A stretch of 64,000 bases of DNA from CAVUAT01 sp963848045 (GCA_963848045.1 CAWKCC010000002.1:1-64000), one strand, 5' to 3'; shown: positions 43,961 through 53,352, counted from the first letter of the stretch. Translations and numbers: made by a program. Notes: a model not told the origin generated them from the letters alone.

Positions 43961-44769
43961 TCGCGGCGAGGCGGCAGCTGCGGGGTGCCCAGGCCGTACG
44001 TCTCATACGAGCCGAAGGAGTCGAACATCTTGTGATTCGGCCCATGGAAGTCCGAGGACGCGGTGGTGGTGAGGCCACGGTCCGCGCAGAGCTCGACCAG
44101 AAAGCTGGTCTGCTCCCGGCTGTGGGCGGGGTAGAAGACCTCGACCCCGTCGATGGCGAGGTCGTCGATCAGCGCGGCGACCTCGGTGGGCTCGTCGATG
44201 TCCCAGAAGGGGTGCGCCAGCACCGGCGTGCCGCCGGCATCGCGGATCAGGCGGATCGCCTCGTCCGCCGTCGGCCAGCGCCGGGCCACGAAGGCCTTGG
44301 CGCCGGGGATCAGGTACTCCTCGAAGAAGGCCCCCATCTGGTCGGGCTCGGCTCCCGCCGCCCTGGCGATGTGGGGGCGGCCAACCGACGCGGCATCGCC
44401 GGCCTCGGCGATCGCCTGGTCGAAGGAGACCTCGACGCCCAGCGAGTTCAGCCGCTCGACGATCTCGCCCGCCCTTCTCACGCGCTCCTGCTGGGCCCGC
44501 TCGCAGATCGGCCGCATCGCGTCGATGTCGATCCAGTAGCCCAGCATGTGCAGGTCGTCGATCGTGGCGTGGATGCAGGAGATCTCGGCCGCCGGCACGA
44601 TCGCGATGCCCAGGCGCTCGGCAGCCTCCATCGCCTCCGGAAGGCCATCCACGGCGTCGTGATCGGTCAGCGCCATCGTCTCGATCCCGGCCTCGACCGC
44701 CGCGGCCACCACCTCCGCGGGCGGCAGCTCGCCGTCGGACACAGTCGAGTGGCTCTGCAGGTCGATCAC
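43957..44769 (-). CDS. PHP-domain phosphoesterase (RNase AM/PAP phosphatase-like)
   Basis: About 270 residues. VIDLQSHSTVSDGELPPAEV, MALTDHDAVDGLPEA, IVPAAEISC and GYWIDI place the metal-binding His and Asp of the PHP family; VLAHPFWD, GVEVFYPAHS and ASSDFHGPNHKM finish it. This is the TrpH/YciV type, known to hydrolyse 3',5'-bisphosphorylated nucleotides such as PAP. Next to cysC and in a genome with a sulfotransferase, PAP removal is a reasonable role (inference). GTG 44769 is the start. Confidence 0.83.
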   Translation of the reverse strand: MIDLQSHSTVSDGELPPAEVVAAAVEAGIETMALTDHDAVDGLPEAMEAAERLGIAIVPAAEISCIHATIDDLHMLGYWIDIDAMRPICERAQQERVRRAGEIVERLNSLGVEVSFDQAIAEAGDAASVGRPHIARAAGAEPDQMGAFFEEYLIPGAKAFVARRWPTADEAIRLIRDAGGTPVLAHPFWDIDEPTEVAALIDDLAIDGVEVFYPAHSREQTSFLVELCADRGLTTTASSDFHGPNHKMFDSFGSYETYGLGTPQLPPRRD

Positions 44770-44891
44770 AGCGAAGCCAATCCTAGGCTCAAGGAGCCCA
44801 GGCCCGTGGCATCGCAACCCTGCATCCCCGCAGGCGATGCCGAGGAGATGCGGGCTGATGCCCGTGTAGCCGGCCGGCCGGTGATGGGCCC

Positions 44892-45347
44892 GTGAGGATC
44901 TCGGCAAAGGCCGACTACGCGGTGCGCGCCGCGGTCGAGCTCGCCGGAGCCGGGGAGGATCCGGTCAAGGGCGAGAAGCTCGCGCAGGCCCAGGACATCC
45001 CACTGCAGTTTCTCGAGCACATCCTGCTCGAGCTCAAGCACGCCCGCCTCGTACGCGCGCGGCGCGGCGCACGGGGCGGCTACTGGCTGGCGAGGCCGGC
45101 CGAGGAGATCAGGCTGGCCGACGTGATCCGGGCCGTCGAGGGCCCTCTTGCGAACATCCAGGACCTGGCGCCCGAGGCGACCAAGTACCCGGGCAGCTCC
45201 GAGCACCTGAGCGAGGTCTGGATCGCGGTGCGAGCCTCGCTGCGGCGGGTGCTGGAGAACGTCACCGTCGCCGACCTGCGCGACGGGAACCTCCCTCCTG
45301 AGGTGCTGGAGATGACAGAGGACGAGGGCGCCTGGGTGACGCGCTAG
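44892..45347 (+). CDS. Rrf2-family regulator without the Cys cluster
   Basis: A 151-residue protein: MRISAKADYAVRAAVELAGA, IPLQFLEHILLELKHARLVR and ARRGARGGYWLARPAEEIRL, the winged helix of the Rrf2 family. The central CxxxxxC...C cluster of IscR/NsrR is absent, so it resembles CymR, which controls cysteine and sulfur genes by a protein partner (inference). Its placement near the sulfate genes fits. CCGGCCGG lies just upstream of the GTG. Confidence 0.82.
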   Translation: MRISAKADYAVRAAVELAGAGEDPVKGEKLAQAQDIPLQFLEHILLELKHARLVRARRGARGGYWLARPAEEIRLADVIRAVEGPLANIQDLAPEATKYPGSSEHLSEVWIAVRASLRRVLENVTVADLRDGNLPPEVLEMTEDEGAWVTR

Positions 45348-45391
45348 GGCCTGCCCGCCCCCGCCCAGCCCAGTCGTAATACTGCGCCGCC

Positions 45392-47179
45392 ATGTTCGAG
45401 AAGGTCCTGATCGCAAACCGCGGAGAGATCGCGATCCGAATCGCCCGCACCCTGCGTGAGATGGGCATCGGCTCGGTCGCCGTCTACTCCGAGATCGACC
45501 GCGACGCCCCACACGTGCGCGAGGCCGACGAGGCCTTCCTGATCGGGCCGGCCCCGGCCGCCGAGAGCTACCTCAACGTCGAGAGGATCCTCGGGGTGGC
45601 CCGGGACTCCGGCGCCGAGGCCGTCCACCCGGGGTACGGGTTCCTGGCCGAGAACGCCCCTTTCGCCAAGGCCGCCGAGAAGGCGAGGGTGACCTTCATC
45701 GGCCCCCCCGCCAAGGCGATCGAGGCGATGGGCTCGAAGACCGAGGCGAGGGCGATCATGGACAAGGCCGGGGTGCCGATCGTGCCCGGCGCCACGGCCC
45801 CGGTCGAGTCCGTGGCCGCGGCCAAGAGGCAGGCCAAGGAGATCGGCTACCCGATCGCCTGCAAGGCGGCCGGGGGCGGGGGCGGCAAGGGCTTCCGGGT
45901 GGCGATTGGCGAGGACGAGCTGGAGCAGGCCTTCGAGGGCGCCGCGCGCGAGGGGGAGAAGTTCTTCAGCGACCCCACCGTCTACCTGGAGCGCTATCTC
46001 GACGATCCCAGGCACGTCGAGGTGCAGGTGCTGGCGGACTCCAAGGGCAACGTGATCCACCTGGGCGAGCGCGACTGCTCGATTCAGCGCCGCCACCAGA
46101 AGCTGATCGAGGAGGCCCCGGGGCCGCACGTCAGCGACGAGATGCGCGAGCGGATCGGCAAGATCGCCACCGACGCCGCCGCCGCGGTCGGCTACCGCTC
46201 GGCCGGCACCGTCGAGGGGTTGCAGGTCGGCGACGACTACTTCTTCTTGGAGATGAACACGCGCGTCCAGGTCGAGCACTGCGTGACCGAGATGATCACC
46301 GGCGTCGACATCGTGCGCGAGCAGGTCCGCATCGCCGCCGGCGAAGAGCTCTCGATCACCCAGGACGACGTGCAGCTTCGAGGCCACGCGATCGAGTGCC
46401 GCATCAACGCAGAGGCCGCGCACAAGGGCTTCGCGCCCGCGCCGGGCTCGATCACCACCTACCGCGAGCCCGGCGGGCCGGGGGTGCGGGTCGACTCGGG
46501 CGTCGAGAGCGGCTCCGAGGTGACCCCGATGTACGACCCGATGGTCGCGAAGCTGATCGTGCTCGACAACGACCGCGAGCGGGCGACGGCTCGCATGCAG
46601 CGGGCGCTCGCCGAGTACGAGATCGGCGGTCTGAGCACCCTGATCCCCTTTCACCGGGCGATCCTCGCCAGCAAGGAATGGGCCGCGGGCGAGACCTGCA
46701 AGAACCTCACCGAGGACAAGGAGTGGCTGAAGACCACCGCGGCGTCAGCCGCCGCCGCCTCGGCTTCGCCGCCCGGGGCGGCGGGTGAGAGCGCCGACGG
46801 GCTGGACTCCGGGGGCGAGAAGGCGGTTCGTGGGTATCAGGTGGAGGTCGGCGGCAAGCTCTTCGACGTCAAGGTGATCGGCGATCCGATCGCCGCGGCC
46901 GGAGCGGCACCGGGATTGAAGAAGGCCCCGAAACGCGAGCGCAAGTCGGGCGGCTCGGCGGCCTCCGGCGACGCGCTCACCTCACCGCTGCAGGGGAACA
47001 TCTTCAAGGTGCCGGTGCAGAAGGGCCAGGAGGTCGCCGAGGGGGACCTCGTATGCGTGATCGAGGCGATGAAGATGGAGAACGAGATCACCGCCCACAA
47101 GGCGGGCACGATCACCGAGCTGGCGGCCGTCGAGGGCGCCGCCGTGGACGCCGGTGACACGCTGGCCAAGATCGAGTGA
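45392..47179 (+). CDS. Acyl-CoA carboxylase alpha subunit (biotin carboxylase plus BCCP)
   Basis: A 595-residue protein. FEKVLIANRGEIAIRIARTL, HPGYGFLAENAPFAKAAEKA, KAAGGGGGKGFRVA (ATP-grasp loop) and FLEMNTRVQVEHCVTEMITG form the biotin carboxylase. The C-terminal domain has VIEAMKMENEI; Lys ~561 is biotinylated. A linker of about 75 residues is Ala/Gly/Lys-rich. The partner beta subunit lies at 33743, with its epsilon at 35320. Confidence 0.92.
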   Translation: MFEKVLIANRGEIAIRIARTLREMGIGSVAVYSEIDRDAPHVREADEAFLIGPAPAAESYLNVERILGVARDSGAEAVHPGYGFLAENAPFAKAAEKARVTFIGPPAKAIEAMGSKTEARAIMDKAGVPIVPGATAPVESVAAAKRQAKEIGYPIACKAAGGGGGKGFRVAIGEDELEQAFEGAAREGEKFFSDPTVYLERYLDDPRHVEVQVLADSKGNVIHLGERDCSIQRRHQKLIEEAPGPHVSDEMRERIGKIATDAAAAVGYRSAGTVEGLQVGDDYFFLEMNTRVQVEHCVTEMITGVDIVREQVRIAAGEELSITQDDVQLRGHAIECRINAEAAHKGFAPAPGSITTYREPGGPGVRVDSGVESGSEVTPMYDPMVAKLIVLDNDRERATARMQRALAEYEIGGLSTLIPFHRAILASKEWAAGETCKNLTEDKEWLKTTAASAAAASASPPGAAGESADGLDSGGEKAVRGYQVEVGGKLFDVKVIGDPIAAAGAAPGLKKAPKRERKSGGSAASGDALTSPLQGNIFKVPVQKGQEVAEGDLVCVIEAMKMENEITAHKAGTITELAAVEGAAVDAGDTLAKIE

Positions 47180-47185
47180 AGCCGG

Positions 47186-47872
47186 CTACTTGGCGCCGAG
47201 CTTCGCGACGGCGTCGCGAAGGTTCCTGACCGTCGCGTCGGGCGCCTTGCGCCCGCTCTCGAGCTTGGTGCCGTGGCGATTGACCCAGATCACGGGGATC
47301 TTGCGCTTCAGGCAGGGAGCGACGTCGGTCTCGTAACCCGAGGCGATATGGACCCAGCCCTGCTTGCCGCCGATGCGGCGCGCGGTCTCGCGAAAGTGGG
47401 TCTCGTCGGGCTTGTAGCTGCGCACCTGCTGAGCGGTGACGACCAGGTCGAGCTCGGTGCGCAGGTGGCGGCGCGAGATCCCGAGCAGCTTGTCGTCGAC
47501 GTTGGAGACGATGCCGATCTCGTAGCGCTCCTTGAGCCGGTCCATCGCGGCGTTGACCTCGCGGAAGGGTTGCCAGCGACCGACGCTGTCGGGCAGGAAC
47601 TGGGCCCGAGAGGGCTCGATCGTCCAGCCGATCTCCTCGGCCACGGTGACCGCTGCCCGGCGCAGGACCTCGGCGTAGAGCTCGTAGGAGCCCGACATGA
47701 TCTGGGCCTGCACCTCGAAGAAGCGCTCGAGAAGGGCGCTGTCGTCGATCGTGAGCCCGTCCCGGTCGGCCTCCTTGCCGAACGCATCGGTGATGCCCTT
47801 CTCCCAGTCGATCAGGGTCCCGTAGCAGTCCGTGGTCACCCACTTGATGTCCTTGAGCTTGGGAAGTGGCAT
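47186..47872 (-). CDS. HAD-superfamily hydrolase, haloacid dehalogenase-like
   Basis: A 228-residue HAD protein: WVTTDCYGTLIDWEKGI (the Asp nucleophile region, DCYGTL), IGIVSNVDDKLL, SYKPDETHF (catalytic Lys) and HIASGYETDVAPCLKRKIPV. The order fits type II 2-haloacid dehalogenase-like enzymes. The substrate is unknown. It converges on the alpha-subunit gene across a 6-bp gap and diverges from sucC. Confidence 0.8.
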   Translation of the reverse strand: MPLPKLKDIKWVTTDCYGTLIDWEKGITDAFGKEADRDGLTIDDSALLERFFEVQAQIMSGSYELYAEVLRRAAVTVAEEIGWTIEPSRAQFLPDSVGRWQPFREVNAAMDRLKERYEIGIVSNVDDKLLGISRRHLRTELDLVVTAQQVRSYKPDETHFRETARRIGGKQGWVHIASGYETDVAPCLKRKIPVIWVNRHGTKLESGRKAPDATVRNLRDAVAKLGAK

Positions 47873-47925
47873 GGCCGACGCGGGAGTATCGCAATTAGCG
47901 CCCTCCGATAGGCTCGCGCCCCGTT

Positions 47926-49092
47926 TTGGATCTACTCGAGTACCAAGGAAAAGAGCTGTTTGCCCGCCACGGCGTGCCGGTCCCCACCGGCAAGGTGGCG
48001 CGCAACGTGAAGACCGCGGTCGAGGTGGCCGAGGAGATCGGCTATCCCTGCGTGGTCAAGGCCCAGGTGCAGATCGGCGGGCGCGGCAAGGCGGGCGGGA
48101 TCAAGGTCGCGAACGACCGCGACGAGGCCGAGCAACATGCCGACGCGATCCTCGGCATGGACATCACCGGGCCTCACGGCGAGGGGCCGTTCACCGTGCA
48201 CGAGGTCTGGGTGGAGACGGCCTCCGAGATCGAGGCCGAGTACTACTTCTCCTTCATCCTCGACCGCTCCGAGAAGAAGGTGCTGAGCATGCTCTCCACG
48301 ACGGGCGGGATGAACGTCGAGGAGATCGCCGAGAAGGACCCGGACGCCCTCGCCAAGCGCCACGTCGAGCCGGCCGACGGCTTCGGGCCCGAGCAGGCGG
48401 CGCAGCTCGCCGCCGACGCAGGGGTGCCGGATGAGCTTCGCGAGAAGACGGCGGGGCTGCTGGCCAGGCTCTACGACGCCTTCGTCGCCTCCGACGCGAC
48501 GCTGATCGAGGTCAACCCGCTGATCGTCACCAAGTCGGGCGACGTGATGGCCCTCGATGCGAAGGTGACGATCGACAACTCGGCGCTGTTTCGCCACGAG
48601 GACCTGGCCGAGCTGGAGGATCCCTCGGCCGAGGACCCGCAGGAGCAGATGGCGAAGGAGAAGAGCCTCACCTACGTCAAGCTCGACGGTGACATCGGCA
48701 TCCTCGGCAACGGCGCCGGCCTCTGCATGTCGACGCTCGACGTGGTCGCTCAGGCCGGCGGCGCCCCGGCCAACTTCCTCGACGCCGGCGGCGGCTCCAA
48801 GGCCGAGGCGATCGTGGACGCGCTGGAGGTGATCACCTCGGACCGCAAGGTCAAGGCGATCCTGTTCAACATCTTCGGTGGCATCACCCGATGCGACGAG
48901 GTCGCCAAGGGGATCATCGAGGCGACCACCAAGATGGGCCTCGAGCACCCCCTCGTGGTGCGCCTCGACGGGACGAACTCGGAGGAGGGCCTGAAGCTGC
49001 TGGCCGAGGCCAACCTCTCGAATCTGCACCAGGAGAAGACGATGCTGGGCGCCGCGGAGAGGGTGGTCGCGCTCGCGGAGGGCGTTCGGTGA
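47926..49092 (+). CDS. sucC: Succinyl-CoA synthetase beta subunit
   Basis: A 388-residue ATP-grasp subunit: MDLLEYQGKELFARHGVPVP, VVKAQVQIGGRGKAGGIKVA, LIEVNPLIVTKSGDVMALDA, NGAGLCMSTLDVVAQAGGAP and ILFNIFGGITRCDEVAKGI. It joins the sucD product in the TCA cycle and completes the propionate route. The start is a TTG at 47926; the frame and family length require it. Confidence 0.93.
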   Translation: MDLLEYQGKELFARHGVPVPTGKVARNVKTAVEVAEEIGYPCVVKAQVQIGGRGKAGGIKVANDRDEAEQHADAILGMDITGPHGEGPFTVHEVWVETASEIEAEYYFSFILDRSEKKVLSMLSTTGGMNVEEIAEKDPDALAKRHVEPADGFGPEQAAQLAADAGVPDELREKTAGLLARLYDAFVASDATLIEVNPLIVTKSGDVMALDAKVTIDNSALFRHEDLAELEDPSAEDPQEQMAKEKSLTYVKLDGDIGILGNGAGLCMSTLDVVAQAGGAPANFLDAGGGSKAEAIVDALEVITSDRKVKAILFNIFGGITRCDEVAKGIIEATTKMGLEHPLVVRLDGTNSEEGLKLLAEANLSNLHQEKTMLGAAERVVALAEGVR

Positions 49093-49108
49093 TGGAGGCG
49101 GGCGGCTG

Positions 49109-49978
49109 ATGGCGATCATCGTCGGTGATGAGACGAAGCTGGTGATCTCGGGCCTCACCGGGCGCGAGGGGACCTTTCACGGGCTTCGCAACCGCGACTA
49201 CGGCACCGACGTGGTCGCGGGCGTCACCCCCAAGAAGGGCGGCCAGGAGGTCGAGGGCATTCCGATCTTCGACACCATCGCCGAGGCCGTCGCCGAGCGC
49301 GGCGCCAACACCTCGATGGTGTTCGTGCCGGCGCGCTTCGCGTCCGGCGCGATCGACGAGGCGATAGACGCCGGGGTCGGCACGGTGATCGCGATCACCG
49401 AGGGAATCCCGGTCCACGACATGCTCAGGACCTACTGGAAGGCGAGGGAAGCGGGCGTGCGGCTGATCGGGCCCAACTGCCCCGGCGCGCTCTCTCCGGG
49501 CAAGGCGAACGTCGGCATCATTCCCGCCCAGTTCTTCGACCCGGGCCGGATAGGCGTCGTCTCGAAGTCGGGGACGCTCACCTACCAGATCGGCAACGAG
49601 CTGAAGCAGGCCGGCGAGGGCAACTCCTCGATCGTCGGCATCGGCGGCGACCCGATCGTCGGCTCGGACTTCATCGACATCCTCGAGCTCTACGAGAACG
49701 ACGACGAGACCGAGCTGATCGTGATGGTCGGAGAGATCGGCGGCGACGCCGAGGAGCGCGCGGCCGAGTACATCGCCGCCAGCGTCTCGAAGCCCGTGGT
49801 CGCCTACATCGCGGGGTTCACAGCTCCCCCCGGCAAGCAGATGGGCCACGCCGGGGCGATCATCTCCGGCTCCTCGGGCACCGCCGAGGCGAAGAAGGAG
49901 GCGCTCGAGGTGAAGGGCGTGCGCGTCGGCAAGAGCCCAACCGAGGCCGCTGAGATCGCGGTCGAGCTGCTCGCCTAG
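49109..49978 (+). CDS. sucD: Succinyl-CoA synthetase alpha subunit
   Basis: A 289-residue subunit: LVISGLTGREGTFHGLRNRD, GVTPKKGGQEVEGIPIFDTI, LIGPNCPGALSPGKANVGII and GKQMGHAGAIISGSSGTAEA, where His ~247 is the phosphorylated residue. It lies 16 bp after sucC. It abuts the convergent SnoaL-like gene. Confidence 0.94.
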   Translation: MAIIVGDETKLVISGLTGREGTFHGLRNRDYGTDVVAGVTPKKGGQEVEGIPIFDTIAEAVAERGANTSMVFVPARFASGAIDEAIDAGVGTVIAITEGIPVHDMLRTYWKAREAGVRLIGPNCPGALSPGKANVGIIPAQFFDPGRIGVVSKSGTLTYQIGNELKQAGEGNSSIVGIGGDPIVGSDFIDILELYENDDETELIVMVGEIGGDAEERAAEYIAASVSKPVVAYIAGFTAPPGKQMGHAGAIISGSSGTAEAKKEALEVKGVRVGKSPTEAAEIAVELLA

Positions 49979-50575
49979 CTAGCCCGCGGCGGCCTTCGGG
50001 CCGCGCGAGGCCCTCTGCCTGAGCTTTGCGCGGGCTCGCGCCGCGCGGCGCTTCTCGTCAACGTCCGTGGGAACCTCCCGCGATTCGCCCCCCGGCTCCG
50101 GGGGGGCCGCGCCGCCGGTCCCCTGCCGCGGGCGGGGGCCGGCCGCGCCGCCTTTCCCCTGCCGCGGGCGGGGATCCTTGCCGCCCAGCTCGCGAGCGGC
50201 CCGCACCGCCTCCCTCGGCGTCAGATAGGTGGACCAAGAGGCGATCTTCGCGCCCTCGACCACCCAAAGGCCGCCGAAGCGGCGGTCGACGGCGACGCCA
50301 TCGGCGTCCACGCCGCGCTCGCGGCAGATGCCGACGACCTTGCCGGGCGAGACCTCGGCGATCTCCTCCAGCTCGAAGCTGTACTGCTGCCAGCTGTCCA
50401 GGTAGCGGCGCATCGCCCTCTCCACGGCGTCCTGCTTCCAGACCAGCTCGCCGTCGGACCGCGAGGCTCGCTCGTCCCAGCGCACCAACGGGTCGGCCAA
50501 CCCGATCGCAACCTCGGGATAACCGTCGCTATAGGCCTGAAGCGCGATCTTGACCAACTCGAGCGAGGCGGGCAC
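49979..50575 (-). CDS. SnoaL/NTF2-like protein with basic repetitive tail
   Basis: The N-terminal ~130 residues (LELVKIALQAYSDGYPEVAI, DAVERAMRRYLDSWQQYSFE, FGGLWVVEGAKIASWSTYLT) follow the SnoaL-like (NTF2) fold, used by small isomerases and binding proteins. The tail is low complexity with a near-repeat (DPRPRQGKGGAA and GPRPRQGTGGAA) and ends Arg/Lys-rich. GTG 50575 matches the typical family start; ATG 50623 is the other choice. Function is unknown. Confidence 0.65.
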   Translation of the reverse strand: MPASLELVKIALQAYSDGYPEVAIGLADPLVRWDERASRSDGELVWKQDAVERAMRRYLDSWQQYSFELEEIAEVSPGKVVGICRERGVDADGVAVDRRFGGLWVVEGAKIASWSTYLTPREAVRAARELGGKDPRPRQGKGGAAGPRPRQGTGGAAPPEPGGESREVPTDVDEKRRAARARAKLRQRASRGPKAAAG

Positions 50576-50637
50576 CCGCCAAAAGTACCGCTCAGGCCAG
50601 CCGTGTTGAGCCCCGCCGGCCATCTATGCTGCCCGCC

Positions 50638-51738
50638 ATGGCCAGCGAGATGATCAGCTTCGCGCGAGGCGCGCCCAGCGCCGACATCCTCCCGGCCGAG
50701 GCCGTCCGCGAGGCGGCGGCGCGCGCGCTGGAATCGGACTGGCAGCGGGCCCTCTCCTACGGGACCGGGAAGGGCCACCCGGGCCTCTGCGAGTGGATCG
50801 CCGAGCTGCACGGCGTCCAGCCCGATCAGGTGATGGTCACCAACGGCTCGATGGAGGCGGCGGCGATGCTGTTTCGCAACCTGGTCTCGGCGGGCGACCG
50901 GGTGATCGTCGAGCAGCCGACCTACGACCGCACCCTGTTGCTGCTGGGCCAAGCGGGTGCGGAGCTGGCGCCCGCGCCGCTGCAGGCCGACGGGGTCGAC
51001 GTGGAGGCCGTCGGCGCGGCGTGCGCCGAGGGCGCCCCGAAGCTCGCCCACGTGATCCCCAACTTCCACAACCCCGCCGGCTGCACGCTCTCGGAAGCCA
51101 AGCGCAGGCGCCTGGTCGAGCTTGCGGCCGAGCACGGTTTCGTGCTGTTCGAGGACGACCCCTACCGGCTGATCAGCTTCGAGCAGCCCGCCGGCGAGAC
51201 GCTGCTGGGAATGGACGAGGAGGGGCGGGTGCTCCACGCCTCCTCGTTCTCGAAGACCGTCAGCCCCGGCGTCCGGGTCGGCTACCTGGTCGGGCCCGCG
51301 GCGCAGATCGCGACGCTGTCCAAGCGCGCCGGCGAGACCTACATCTCGCCCAACATGCTGGCCGAGTCGGTGGTCTGGGAGCTCTGCCGCTCCGGCGCGC
51401 TGGAGCAGAACATCGAGGCCGTCAACGCCGCGCTTGCCGGGCGCAGGGACGCGCTGGTGGCGGCGCTGCGGGAAAAGATCCCAGAGGCGGAGTTCGTGGT
51501 CCCGGCCGGGGGCTACTTCCTCTGGCTCGATCTGGCCGAGGACGTCGACACCCCGAGCCTGCTGGAGCAGGCAAAGCAGGAGGGCGTGACCTTCGTGGCG
51601 GGGCCCGACTTCATGATCGAGGGAGGAACCTCCAGCCTGCGGCTCTCCTTCGCCCCGGTGCCCGCCGAGCAGATCGGCGAGGGGATCGACCGCCTGGCGC
51701 GCGCGCTGGAGCGGGTGCGCGCCGGCACTCCGGCCTAG
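50638..51738 (+). CDS. Class I/II PLP aminotransferase (2-aminoadipate transaminase-like)
   Basis: About 366 residues. SYGTGKGHPGLCEWIAELHG, VMVTNGSMEAAAMLFRNLVS, IPNFHNPAGCTLSEAKRR, VLFEDDPYRLISFEQ and SSFSKTVSPGVRVGYLVGPA hold the PLP residues (the Lys in SFSK). This is the MocR-like/2-aminoadipate or kynurenine aminotransferase type. The substrate is unknown. ATG 50638 is preferred. Confidence 0.85.
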   Translation: MASEMISFARGAPSADILPAEAVREAAARALESDWQRALSYGTGKGHPGLCEWIAELHGVQPDQVMVTNGSMEAAAMLFRNLVSAGDRVIVEQPTYDRTLLLLGQAGAELAPAPLQADGVDVEAVGAACAEGAPKLAHVIPNFHNPAGCTLSEAKRRRLVELAAEHGFVLFEDDPYRLISFEQPAGETLLGMDEEGRVLHASSFSKTVSPGVRVGYLVGPAAQIATLSKRAGETYISPNMLAESVVWELCRSGALEQNIEAVNAALAGRRDALVAALREKIPEAEFVVPAGGYFLWLDLAEDVDTPSLLEQAKQEGVTFVAGPDFMIEGGTSSLRLSFAPVPAEQIGEGIDRLARALERVRAGTPA

Positions 51739-51776
51739 ACGCGAAGGGCCCCGAAGATCGCGGGATCGCGGCCCGG

Positions 51777-52490
51777 CTAGCGGCCGTAGCGGTCGCTGGA
51801 GAGCACCAGCTGCTCGGGCAGCGGCGCCCGCGGCTCAGGAGCGGGGTCGGCCCGGACCGAGACCGTCTCGGCGACGCTCTTGGAGACCGCGTGCTCGCCA
51901 TCGGCCGAGCTGACGATCACCTGGTCGGCGTCCGAGCTCTTCAGCTCCCCCTCGAGCCCGGGGTTGAGGCCCGCCTGCTTGAGATAGTGCAGCAGCTCCT
52001 CGGCCTCGTTCTCGAAGCGCAACACGATCACGCTGGCTCCGGGCTCCACGTCGGCAAGCAGCACCCCGCGCTCGCGCGCCCCCTCGACGATCGGATGGCC
52101 GTGGGGGCAGGTCGTGGCATCGCCGATCGAAGCGAGCATCCGCTCCTCCAGCACAGGTGACATCGCGTGCTCGAGCCGCTCGGCCTCCTCGTGCACCTCG
52201 TCCCAGGGGACGCCGAGCACATCGGTCAGGAAGCGCTCGATCAGGCGGTGGCGGCGCACGATCGCCTCGGCCTCCTCGCGGCCCTTGGCGGTGAAGGTGA
52301 GCGACTTGTCGCCCGCCCGCCCCACGTAGCCGTCGCTCTCCAGGCGCCCGATCATCTCGTGCACGGTCGGCGGCGAGAGCTGCATCGCGCGGGCGATGTT
52401 GGCGCCGGTGATCGGCAGCCCAGCCTCCTCGAGCCAGAACATGCTCTGCAGGTACTCCTCCTCGGCCACTGTCGCCTGCTGGGCGGTCAT
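51777..52490 (-). CDS. DtxR/MntR-family metal-dependent regulator
   Basis: A 237-residue protein. EEEYLQSMFWLEEAGLPITG, ANIARAMQLSPPTVHEMIGR and VGRAGDKSLTFTAKGREEAE are the DNA-binding wing; VHEEAERLEHAMSPVLEERM, TTCPHGHPI hold the metal-binding His, Glu and Cys; the C-terminal third is an SH3-like FeoA-type domain. It probably represses iron or manganese genes. It is divergent from the SDR gene at 52563. Confidence 0.87.
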   Translation of the reverse strand: MTAQQATVAEEEYLQSMFWLEEAGLPITGANIARAMQLSPPTVHEMIGRLESDGYVGRAGDKSLTFTAKGREEAEAIVRRHRLIERFLTDVLGVPWDEVHEEAERLEHAMSPVLEERMLASIGDATTCPHGHPIVEGARERGVLLADVEPGASVIVLRFENEAEELLHYLKQAGLNPGLEGELKSSDADQVIVSSADGEHAVSKSVAETVSVRADPAPEPRAPLPEQLVLSSDRYGR

Positions 52491-52562
52491 CCCGGTCGAT
52501 CCTACCGGCCCATCCCCGCCGCCCGGGCACCGGAGAGGACGGCCCACGTAGGATCCGCTGTG

Positions 52563-53351
52563 ATGAGGATCGACGGCGAGACTCGCGCGATCGTGACCGG
52601 GGCGAGCCAGGGGATCGGCCGGGCCACCGCCCTGGCGCTTGCGGCGCGCGGGGCGACGGTGGGCCTGGTCTCGCGCCGCACCGAGGACCTCGAGGCGCTG
52701 GCCGCCGAGATCGGGCCGGCGGCGATCGCGCTGCCCGCGGACGTCGGCGAGCGCGATGCGATCGAGGCGGCGCTCGCCACCTTCACCGAGCGCGCGGGCG
52801 GCCTCGAGCTGCTGGTCGCGAACGCCGGCGTCGCCCGCTACGCCCCCTTCGTCGACCAGGATCCCGCCGACGTCGACCAGATGGTGCGCACGAACGTCAC
52901 GGGCACGATCAACACGGTGCGGGCCGGGCTGGCGCCGATGATGGACCGCGGGCGCGGCCATGTCGTCGTGATCAGCTCGGGAGCCGCCCTTCGCGCCTTC
53001 CCCTGGGCCGCCGCCTACGGCGCGACCAAGGCGGCCGGCAAGGGATTCGCCGAGGCGCTCCGCCACGAGCTCTCGGGCACCGGGGTCTCGGTGACCACTG
53101 TCTTCCCGGGCGAGGTCAGGACCGAGCTGCACGCCGAGGCCGAGCAGCTCCCCGACTGGCGCAACTCCGAGGAGGCGATCGGCGCCGACGAGGTCGCGGC
53201 AGCCGTGCTGGAGGCCGTGGAGTCCGACCGCCGCGAGGTACACATCCCGCGCGCGGTCAGGATTCTCGGCATCAACGCCGTCGCTCCGGGCCTGCTCGAC
53301 CGGCTGCTGGCAACCATCCGCGGCGGGTCCGCGGCACCAAGGAGGTACTGA
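52563..53351 (+). CDS. SDR family oxidoreductase
   Basis: A 262-residue classical SDR: AIVTGASQGIGRATALALAA, LVSRRTEDLEAL (RR favours NADP), VANAGVARYAPF, VVISSGAALRAFPWAAAYGA and TKAAGKGFAEAL (YxxxK as YGATK). VFPGEVRTELHAEAEQ follows. The substrate is unknown. ATG 52563 follows GTG 52560 directly. Confidence 0.83.
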   Translation: MRIDGETRAIVTGASQGIGRATALALAARGATVGLVSRRTEDLEALAAEIGPAAIALPADVGERDAIEAALATFTERAGGLELLVANAGVARYAPFVDQDPADVDQMVRTNVTGTINTVRAGLAPMMDRGRGHVVVISSGAALRAFPWAAAYGATKAAGKGFAEALRHELSGTGVSVTTVFPGEVRTELHAEAEQLPDWRNSEEAIGADEVAAAVLEAVESDRREVHIPRAVRILGINAVAPGLLDRLLATIRGGSAAPRRY

Positions 53352-53352
53352 G

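Noticed and set aside
49984..50010. Hairpin near the sucD/SnoaL junction as terminator
   Set aside because: GCGGCC-TTCG-GGCCGC lies inside the 3' end of the SnoaL-like coding region; a structural role is possible but cannot be separated from codon bias.
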